From: Planctomycetota bacterium
GTDB taxonomy: Bacteria > Planctomycetota > Planctomycetia > Pirellulales > Pirellulaceae
DNA length: 6,946 nt
Assembly (NCBI GenBank): GCA_026692885.1
Contig: JAPLNJ010000920.1
Coordinates: forward strand, 1-6,946
Direction: 5' to 3'
The notes beneath the pieces are model-generated. The model was given only the letters and a program-made list of their open reading frames with translations, searched no databases and had not been told where the DNA came from. Below, in pieces: positions 1 to 5,146 of the stretch (position 1 is the stretch's first letter; every line of letters begins with the position of its first letter). A program made the translations under genes and the position numbers.

Positions 1-31
1 GGCTGGAAAAGAACAAGTCCGTAGTTTGACC

Positions 32-90
32 GTAGGACGGATTGGCACTTCGGCCCGATGTTTCGGGGCCGAAGTGCCAATCCGTCCTAC
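32..90. repeat. Perfect 25-bp-arm palindrome upstream of the sulfatase
   Basis: The arms at 32-56 and 66-90 are perfect reverse complements over 25 bp, separated by a 9-nt loop (57-65). The left arm begins GTAGGACGGATTGG. It could fold into a very stable hairpin in RNA or a cruciform in DNA. No run of T follows, so it is not a typical intrinsic terminator. It lies 73 nt before the sulfatase ATG. The size and perfection suggest a dispersed palindromic (REP- or MITE-like) element; that reading is inference, because only one copy is in the window. Confidence 0.85.
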
Positions 91-151
91 CACCGATCTG
101 CCAGGTTATTTCTTTACAGCCACTAACCGTAGTATCAACCCTTGTTTCAAT

Positions 152-158
152 GGAAGGA
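152..158 (+). promoter_or_regulatory. Ribosome binding site that sets the sulfatase start
   Basis: GGAAGGA lies 5 nt before the ATG at 164. It supports 164 as the start over the in-frame TTG at 26, which falls just before the palindrome and would add 46 residues ahead of an obvious signal peptide. Confidence 0.75.
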
Positions 159-163
159 TAGCC

Positions 164-1546
164 ATGAACCTACGCAGTGCGATCCTCGTCGCGTTCCTGG
201 GCGCGCTGGGCGCCCCACTCACCGCCGCCGAGCGGAAGCCGAATTTGGTCCTCATCTTGATCGACGACTTCGGTTACGAATGTGTCACGGCCAACGGCGG
301 CGAGAGCTACCAGACGCCCGTGATGGACCGGCTGGCCGCGACCGGCGTGCGGTTCGAACAGTGCCACGTGCAGCCGCTCTGCACACCGACCCGCGTGGCC
401 CTGATGACGGGCCTGGGCAACAAGCGGAACTACACCCGCTTCGGCCACCTCGACCCGTCGCAGAAGACGTTCGGCAATTTGTTCAAATCGGCGGGCTATG
501 CGACGTGCGTCACGGGCAAGTGGCAGTTGAACAACGGCTACGAGGGGCCGGCACATTTCGGCTTCGACGAGTATTGCCTGTGGCAGCTCAACCGCCGGCC
601 GGGCCGCTACAAGAATCCCGGCCTCGAAATCAACGGTCGGCAAGTGGATTACACGGACAATGAATACGGGCCGGACCTCGTGAGCAACTACGCGCTGGAT
701 TTCATCACGCGCAAGAAGGAGCAACCGTTCTTTCTGTATTACCCGATGATGCTTACGCACGCGCCGTATGACGCCACGCCAGACAGCCCGGACTATCTCG
801 AATCCAAGAGCATCAAAGGCAAGAACAAGACGAAGGGCCATTTCCCAGACATGGTGGCCTACACCGACAAGCTCATCGGCCAACTTGTCGCGAAGCTCGA
901 AGCCCTCCACCTCCGCGACCACACCCTGCTGCTGATTCTGGGCGACAACGGCACGGGCCGCGGTACGCCGTCGCGATTCCAGGGTCGTGATGTCGTCGGC
1001 GGCAAAGGCACCAGCACGATATGGGGCACGCACGTCCCGGCCATCGGCAACTGGCCGGGCCATTTCGCCAGCGGCAAGGTGAACCAGGACTTGATCGATG
1101 CCACGGACTTCCTGCCGACGATGTGCGAGGCGGCGGGCGTGGAGGTGTCGGCGGAGTTGAACCTGGACGGCCGCAGTTTCCTGCCGCAACTGCGTGGCGA
1201 GAAGGGCCAGCCGCGCGACGCGCTCTACGCGTGGTACAACCCCAGCGGCGGCCCGACGGCGAAATGGGAGTTCGCGCACGATGCCCAATTCAAGCTCTAC
1301 TCCAGCGGCCAGTTCTACCACGTCGCCCAGGATGACCTCGAAAGATCGCCGCTTGCCGACACCGCGCTCGACGCCCACGCAAAAGCCGCGAAGGCCCGAC
1401 TTCAAGTCGTACTACAACAGCACGCCGGGCCGCGCGACAAGTCGTTTGTGAAGCAGACACAGCCCTTCGGCGGCGAGTCCGGCGAAGACGCCGACGGCAA
1501 CAAGATCGAGCAGGTCAAAGGCAATAAGAAGAACAAGCAGAAGTAA
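164..1546 (+). CDS. Secreted sulfatase (formylglycine type, S1 family)
   Basis: Encodes 460 residues. Residues 1-22 form a signal peptide (basic start, hydrophobic core, Ala-rich cleavage region near TAA|ER), so the enzyme acts in the periplasm or outside. The mature start carries the sulfatase metal motif KPNLVLILIDD (Asp34, Asp35). C-T-P-T-R at 73-77 fits the CxPxR signature whose Cys is converted to formylglycine. Lys119 (TGKW), His199 (THAPY), Asp261-Asn262 (GDNG) and Lys281 match further conserved positions. The family hydrolyses sulfate esters, in planctomycetes mostly on sulfated glycans; the substrate cannot be told here. The length is normal and the frame unbroken. The C-terminus is Lys/Asn/Gln-rich (about 447-460). 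A ribosome site precedes the ATG by 5 nt, and a nested hairpin begins 5 nt after the stop. The formylglycine-generating enzyme is not in the window. Confidence 0.93.
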   Translation: MNLRSAILVAFLGALGAPLTAAERKPNLVLILIDDFGYECVTANGGESYQTPVMDRLAATGVRFEQCHVQPLCTPTRVALMTGLGNKRNYTRFGHLDPSQKTFGNLFKSAGYATCVTGKWQLNNGYEGPAHFGFDEYCLWQLNRRPGRYKNPGLEINGRQVDYTDNEYGPDLVSNYALDFITRKKEQPFFLYYPMMLTHAPYDATPDSPDYLESKSIKGKNKTKGHFPDMVAYTDKLIGQLVAKLEALHLRDHTLLLILGDNGTGRGTPSRFQGRDVVGGKGTSTIWGTHVPAIGNWPGHFASGKVNQDLIDATDFLPTMCEAAGVEVSAELNLDGRSFLPQLRGEKGQPRDALYAWYNPSGGPTAKWEFAHDAQFKLYSSGQFYHVAQDDLERSPLADTALDAHAKAAKARLQVVLQQHAGPRDKSFVKQTQPFGGESGEDADGNKIEQVKGNKKNKQK

Positions 1547-1550
1547 CCAG

Positions 1551-1653
1551 CGTTCGAGAAATAACTGTCCGATGTCTCCGTGGCGTAAGCTTCCAGCTTG
1601 CGGTAGATAACGACATCGCAAGCTGGAAGCTTACGCCACTTGTTTCTCGAACG
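1551..1653. repeat. Nested inverted repeat, likely a palindromic element inside a terminator-like hairpin
   Basis: The outer arms CGTTCGAGAAA (1551-1561) and TTTCTCGAACG (1643-1653) are perfect 11-bp complements. Inside them, arms at 1581-1602 and 1617-1638 are perfect over 22 bp (left arm begins TGGCGTAAGCTTCC) around a 14-nt loop. The outer hairpin begins 5 nt after the sulfatase stop, where a transcription terminator is expected, and could act as one. The inner palindrome is off-centre (19 nt on the left, 4 nt on the right), which suggests it inserted into an older hairpin. The insertion is inference; the pairing is visible. Confidence 0.82.
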
Positions 1654-1657
1654 ATGC

Positions 1658-1785
1658 TATACCGCACGCGGTTGAGGATGGCACATCCTCGTTTAACCCA
1701 GAGCCAACGGCGACGGCGTGTTTCACCGGGCGCCGTCGCCGTTGGCTCCGGGTTAAACGAGCCAATGCCAACCGCGTGCGGTATA
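1658..1785. repeat. Large palindromic element with a side hairpin
   Basis: The outer arms at 1658-1674 and 1769-1785 (TATACCGCACGCGGTTG) are 17 bp and perfect. The inner arms at 1688-1718 and 1731-1761 are 31 bp with one mismatch at 1700, around a 12-nt loop. On the left, 1674-1690 adds a local 7-bp hairpin with a 3-nt loop (GAGGATG / CATCCTC). The whole would fold into a cruciform over 120 nt long. It lies between the sulfatase and the broken esterase gene. Another copy of its right end is found at 2981-2999, so this end sequence is dispersed. No ORF in it looks real. Confidence 0.85.
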
Positions 1786-1822
1786 ACGTCCCTTGAATCC
1801 CCATCAAGCCAGAGGACCCATC

Positions 1823-2741
1823 ATGAGGCGCACGGCCTTGTTCTTCACCTTCCTGCTGCTGCCCGCTGCACTTCACGCCGCCGAACTGAAACTCGTAGCG
1901 ATCTTCTCCGACCACATGGTGCTCCAACGCGAAAAAACCGGTGCCCGTCTGGGGCTGGACCGAGCCGGGCGAGCCAATCACCGTCGAGTTCGCCGGTCAG
2001 AAGCAGTCCACTGTCGCCGATGCCGATGGCAAGTGGTTCGTCAGACTCGAACCGCTGCCGGCCTGCGCCGAGCCGCGCACGCTGGTCGTCCAATCCAAGA
2101 CCTCCAAGCACAAAGCCGAAATCTCCGACGTGCTCGTGGGCGAGGTTTGGCTCGGCTCCGGCCAGTCGAACATGGCTTTTCTCGTCAGGAATGTCCGCGA
2201 CTTCGATCAGGAGCAAGCCGGTGCGGTCTTGCCGCTGATCCGCATGTTCTGCGAGGAGTCGAAAGCTGCCGCCACACCACAAACGAACGCCAGCGGAACA
2301 TGGTCTGTGTGTTCGTTGGAGACGGTGGGATCGTTTTCGGCAACGCTGTTCTTCTTGGCCGCGAGCTGCACCGGGAATTGAAGGTGCCGATCGGTCTGAT
2401 TAACTCTTCCGTGGGGGGCACGCCGATCGAGTCGTGGATTTCCGCCGAAGCACAGGCGAAGGTGCCAGAGTTGCAGGCGCAGGCCGCGGACGAGACCAAA
2501 GCTGCGAAATTCGACGAGACGCAAGCGAACTATGGGAAGGCGCTCGCCCGCTGGAGCAGCGCAATCGCCGCGGCGGCGCGGGGGGCCTGTTCAACGGCAA
2601 GATCGCGCCGCTGATCCCGTACGCCATCCGCGGGACGATTTGGTATCAAGGCGAAGCCAACTCGCAGCCCGGCAAGGGGCCGCTCTACCAATACCAGCTG
2701 CCGGCGCTGGTGACTGGGCTGGGCGATGGTGGACCTGCTGA
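1823..2741 (+). pseudogene. Broken sialate O-acetylesterase-like gene
   Basis: Family members remove O-acetyl groups from sugars such as sialic acid. The gene starts with AGAGGA 6 nt before ATG 1823 and a signal peptide ([19 protein letters not shown]), then [16 protein letters not shown]. An extra A in the run at 1932-1937 moves the reading frame; the next frame carries VPVWGW and [12 protein letters not shown], with the candidate nucleophile Ser at 2166-2168. A one-base loss near 2346-2356 returns to the first frame ([26 protein letters not shown]). A further shift with probable linker loss near 2560-2590 precedes [14 protein letters not shown] and TIWYQGEANS (2635-2664). A fourth shift near 2712 leads to DWAGRWW and a stop at 2739-2741. 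The C-terminal part, which in the family holds the catalytic Asp and His, is absent. A functional esterase is therefore very unlikely. Confidence 0.9.
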
Positions 2742-2844
2742 AAAACGAGAAATCGAAATGACCCGGCAATGCTTCCTGCAGCCAATACCGAACCAGGGCA
2801 CCACAGACCGAAGCATAGGTCTTTTGAAGTTACGTATTCCGTTC

Positions 2845-2947
2845 CTCTGCGTCTGTCGCGCCTCTGTGGTGCGAAGATCCGCGAAGGCAACGACCATGCC
2901 GGAGTGGCGGCTAACGAAGGCACCACAGAGGCGCGACAGACGCAGAG
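2845..2947. repeat. Perfect 28-bp-arm inverted repeat with a 47-nt spacer
   Basis: The arms at 2845-2872 and 2920-2947 are perfect reverse complements over 28 bp; the left arm begins CTCTGCGTCTGTCGCG and ends CTCTGTGGTGC. The inner end of the right arm, GGCACCACAGA (2919-2929), recurs at 2797-2807 just upstream, probably a fragment of another copy. The spacer 2873-2919 holds no gene that I recognise. The repeat lies in the non-coding stretch between the truncated esterase and the WD40 gene. Confidence 0.85.
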
Positions 2948-2980
2948 ACGCCATCGACTGCGCGTCGGGCTGGTGTCAAC

Positions 2981-2999
2981 GCCAACCGCGTGCGGTATA
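2981..2999. repeat. Solo copy of the 1658-1785 element's end
   Basis: GCCAACCGCGTGCGGTATA is identical to 1767-1785 over 19 nt and in the same orientation; the six bases before it match at four positions. With 1767-1785 it makes a direct repeat enclosing the whole broken esterase gene. It ends 29 nt before the WD40 start codon. Confidence 0.8.
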
Positions 3000-3106
3000 G
3001 TCTGCATTCTGGAGAGGATGATCCTGCGATGGCGAAAGAAGAACCAGCCGAGGGGAACGTTGGGCCAAGCGGCCAAGCCGCGGCGCCGGCGCTGCCGCCG
3101 GGCGTG

Positions 3107-3358
3107 AAGCTGCTCTGCACGCTCACAGGGCACCAAGGGATGGTTGTGAGCATGGCCTTCGATCCGCAGGGCGGAACGCTGGCCAGCGGGAGTGCTGACA
3201 ACACCGTGAAGCTCTGGGAGGTGCGCAGCGGCAAGCTACTCCGCACGCTCGAAGGGCACCAGGACTGGGTCTGGAGCGTGCCGTTTGATCCGCAGGGCAA
3301 GACGCTGGCCAGCGGGAGTGCCGACAACACGGTAAAGCTCTGGGAGGCGCGCAGCGGC
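3107..3358 (+). repeat. Two tandem 126-nt WD40-coding repeats
   Basis: Units 3107-3232 and 3233-3358 are exactly 126 nt (42 codons) each, and a partial third starts at 3359. By direct comparison units 1 and 2 differ at 23 of 126 bases, but at only 7 of the last 72. The second half, encoding DPQG...SADNTVKLW...RSG, is therefore much better conserved between units than the first half. This is typical of WD40 arrays that gain or lose blades by unequal exchange. Confidence 0.85.
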
Positions 3359-3390
3359 AAGCTGCTCCACACGCTCCAAGGACAACCGGC

Positions 3391-3395
3391 TGAGG
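3391..3395 (+). promoter_or_regulatory. Possible ribosome site before GTG 3402
   Basis: TGAGG lies 6 nt before the GTG at 3402, the first possible start of the TIR reading frame. It could let the TIR part be translated despite the frame break. It lies inside WD40 coding sequence, so it may be chance. Confidence 0.3.
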
Positions 3396-3401
3396 TCAAT
3401 A

Positions 3402-4859
3402 GTGTGGCGTTTCACCGACGCCGAGATGCTGACCGCCGTGGGCCACCTGGAAAACTACGGCTATGTGAAACGTCTGCGGACCTCCAACGGCGAACAGCGG
3501 GTCCTGCTCCAACCGGAACGGCTCAACAACCTAGCGTCGTCGTTCGTACTCGAGGCGCGGCGGAATCCGAAGGGGCTGGGGGCGCTCGAGGAGAAACGGC
3601 TGCTGGCCGGCGACTACGGCTTTCTGGAGCTGACGGACTTGCACGCGGGCGAGCGCGACGTGCTCCTGGACTCGGCGGCCTTGTTGTTCCTGGAGCATAA
3701 CGTCTGTTTCCGCGAGACCGACCCGCTGCGTATGGAGCCGTATCTGGTCTTCCCGGAGCTGATCAATCTGAAGAAGCCACCGGACCAGGAGCAGGCGACC
3801 GAGGATGGCGTGGCCTATACGGTCAGCGGTCCGACGGAGAACGTATTTGCCTCGCTGGTGGTGCTGCTGGGCTACACGCATACCTTCACGCGCACCAGCC
3901 AATGGCAGAACAACGCCCGCTACGAGGTGGGCGACGGCCTAGTGTGCGGATTCCGGCAGGAGGCCGAACGCGACGGCGAACTGGACTTCGTGCTCCGCTT
4001 CCGTCCCGATGTCGGCCCCCCGGTGCGGACATTGTTCCAAGGGCTGTTCGAGAGTTTTCTTGCTCGGCGGAACCTGACGGTGATGCGCTACGAGCCGGTG
4101 CGTTGCAGCAAGGGCCACCAACTGAATCGTGCGGTGGTTCGCGATGCGATGAAGAACAAAGAGGAGACCGCGTTCTGTTCCAAGTGCGGCGAGAAACTGA
4201 CGTTGCCGAAGATGGCGGAGCCAATCCAGTTGACGCGCGCGGTCGAGACCGAGGTCGAGCTGCAACGCCGCACCGCCGAACAGCGGACCCGTTTCGAGCA
4301 GGCCGTCTTCCGAGTGCAAGCCTACGTGGCCGCGGGAAAGTTCAAGCCGCCCGAGTGTTTCATCAGCTATGCCTGGGGCGTGCCGGAGCACGAACGGTGG
4401 GTCGAGAAGCGCCTGGCGACGGACTTGCAGAAGGCGGGGATCGGCGTGGTGTTGGACCGGTGGCACAATGCCCAGATTGGCGCGAGCGTGACGCGGTTCG
4501 TCGAGCGGATCGAAAGGAGCGACCGGATCGTCATGGTCGGCACACCGCTCTATCGCCGGAAGTACGAGAACAAGGATACCCGTACCGGCTACGTCGTGGC
4601 GGCCGAGGTCGATCTGATCGCCAACCGTCTTCTCGGCACCGAAACGCAGAAGGAAAGCGTGCTCCCACTACTACTGGACGGTGAGAAAACGGCTTCGCTG
4701 CCACCGCTGCTGCACGGCCGTGTGTACGCAGATTTCCGCGACGAATCCGCGTACTTCACAACCGCCTTTGATCTCATCCTGAGCCTTTATCGGCTCCCGC
4801 CGAATCATCCCGCCGTGGCCGACTTGCGCGAGTCGCTGCGCGGGCCGGAGATAAGGTAG
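3402..4859 (+). CDS. TIR-domain protein with zinc-ribbon-like motif (C-terminal part of a larger gene)
   Basis: Encodes 485 residues if read from GTG 3402. Residues 1-50 look like a winged-helix segment (FTDAEMLTAVGHLENYGYV, then LNNLASSFVLEARR). Residues 80-225 form an unassigned mixed domain seen, from memory, after the GTPase in WD40-GTPase-TIR proteins. Cys235, His239, Cys259 and Cys262 form a likely zinc ribbon. Residues 280-310 are charged and probably helical. Residues 317-460 are a TIR domain: CFISYAW, GVVLDRW, then DRIVMVGTPLYRRKYEN; Glu402 in VVAAEVDLI is my candidate for the NADase glutamate. No P-loop (GxxxxGK[ST]) is present. TIR domains signal by binding or cleaving NAD and often serve defence. 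The frame starts at the exact point where the WD40 frame is lost, so this is probably a gene remnant. It stays open for 1458 nt, so the damage is recent or the piece is still used. Confidence 0.8.
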   Translation: MWRFTDAEMLTAVGHLENYGYVKRLRTSNGEQRVLLQPERLNNLASSFVLEARRNPKGLGALEEKRLLAGDYGFLELTDLHAGERDVLLDSAALLFLEHNVCFRETDPLRMEPYLVFPELINLKKPPDQEQATEDGVAYTVSGPTENVFASLVVLLGYTHTFTRTSQWQNNARYEVGDGLVCGFRQEAERDGELDFVLRFRPDVGPPVRTLFQGLFESFLARRNLTVMRYEPVRCSKGHQLNRAVVRDAMKNKEETAFCSKCGEKLTLPKMAEPIQLTRAVETEVELQRRTAEQRTRFEQAVFRVQAYVAAGKFKPPECFISYAWGVPEHERWVEKRLATDLQKAGIGVVLDRWHNAQIGASVTRFVERIERSDRIVMVGTPLYRRKYENKDTRTGYVVAAEVDLIANRLLGTETQKESVLPLLLDGEKTASLPPLLHGRVYADFRDESAYFTTAFDLILSLYRLPPNHPAVADLRESLRGPEIR

Positions 4860-4984
4860 GGCGGAAGCCGATCGGGCACCCCCTGCGCGACGACATCGTG
4901 CCATTTGCCGAAGTACTGCATCGCCACGGTTAACCCTGCGGTTGTAGATCAACTGGCACGTTGCAACAATGAATGGCCGAGAAA

Positions 4985-4990
4985 GAGAGG
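4985..4990 (+). promoter_or_regulatory. Ribosome site of the sulfatase stub
   Basis: GAGAGG lies 5 nt before ATG 4996. It supports the view that the short frame keeps the true start of a former gene. Confidence 0.6.
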
Positions 4991-4995
4991 ACCTC

Positions 4996-5121
4996 ATGAG
5001 AACCGTCAACCTGATCGTCCTGACGTGGCTCAACGCGTTTACGCTGATGGCAACTCTGCCCGCCGCGGCACCTCAGCGGTCGGACAAGCCGAACGTCCTG
5101 TTCATCCTGGTGGATGACTGA
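4996..5121 (+). pseudogene. Sulfatase N-terminal stub (41 residues)
   Basis: The frame opens with a signal peptide (MRTVNLIVLTWLNAFTLMATLPAAA) and continues to KPNVLFILVDD, the classic N-terminal strand and double-Asp metal motif of sulfatases. TGA follows immediately at 5119-5121. Sulfatases run to about 450-600 residues, so more than 90% of the protein is gone, including the CxPxR cysteine. The start and ribosome site are intact. The N-terminus differs from that of the sulfatase at 164-1546, so it is not a simple recent copy of it. The stop lies 25 nt before the next gene's ATG, so the deletion joined this sulfatase's first exported segment to the leader of its neighbour. A small exported peptide might still be made; I see no evidence that it has a function. 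Confidence 0.82.
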
Positions 5122-5134
5122 TGCCCTGCGACAG

Positions 5135-5140
5135 AAAGGA
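5135..5140 (+). promoter_or_regulatory. Ribosome site that sets the start at 5147
   Basis: AAAGGA ends 6 nt before ATG 5147, which opens the signal peptide MKKRNSNRTF. The nearby ATG at 5143 would have only 2 nt spacing and opens a different frame that stops at 5505 without recognisable motifs. Confidence 0.7.
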
Positions 5141-5146
5141 CCATGT

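Larger units (their letters stand above)
3029..3700 (+). pseudogene. N-terminal WD40 fragment of a WD40/TIR gene
   Basis: The ATG at 3029 follows GGAGAGG at 3011-3017, spaced 11 nt, which is a little long. Residues 1-26 are a low-complexity Ala/Pro/Gly-rich lead. Two full WD40 units follow (27-68 and 69-110), each with GH, DPQG.TLASGSADNTVKLW and RSGK, then a third unit that stops after V-N-S-V-A-F at 3412. Two and a half blades cannot close a propeller. From 3413 to the stop at 3698-3700 this frame is Arg-rich nonsense overlapping the TIR gene in another frame. From my memory of the family, related proteins carry several WD40 repeats, then a Ras/Roc-like GTPase, then the helical, zinc-ribbon and TIR parts found in the next feature. 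So I read this as the front of that gene after an out-of-frame internal deletion. Confidence 0.75.

Noticed and set aside
113..135. Promoter-like TTTACA and TAGTAT before the sulfatase
   Set aside because: The spacing is only 11 nt and the -10 match is 4 of 6; planctomycete promoters are not well enough known for me to call it.
26..163. In-frame N-terminal extension of the sulfatase from TTG 26
   Set aside because: It crosses the palindrome, lacks a good ribosome site, and would bury the signal peptide that begins at 164.
170..1405. Long minus-strand ORF opposite the sulfatase
   Set aside because: It mirrors a convincing plus-strand gene in GC-rich DNA; its Arg/Val/Leu-rich product has no recognisable motifs.
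1932..1937. Programmed frameshift or transcript slippage at the A-run in the esterase gene
   Set aside because: Further indels and loss of the C-terminal half make simple decay far more likely than a recoded gene.
2805..2825. Hairpin AGACC/GGTCT followed by TTTT as an intrinsic terminator
   Set aside because: A 5-bp stem with an 8-nt loop is too weak to support, although the position after the broken esterase is suggestive.
1551..2999. CRISPR array or insertion sequence explaining the repeats
   Set aside because: The repeats are few, mostly inverted and from different families, with no regular spacers and no transposase gene.
3413..3700. Continuation of the WD40 frame as a real protein segment
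   Set aside because: It is Arg/Gly-rich without motifs and overlaps the well-supported TIR frame.
4865..4933. Short peptide-like stretch HPLRDDIVPFAEVLHRHG followed by TAA, perhaps another gene remnant
   Set aside because: It reads like coding sequence but has no start or assignable family; 22 residues are too few to call. The rest of the 136-nt gap 4860-4995 shows only the stub's ribosome site.
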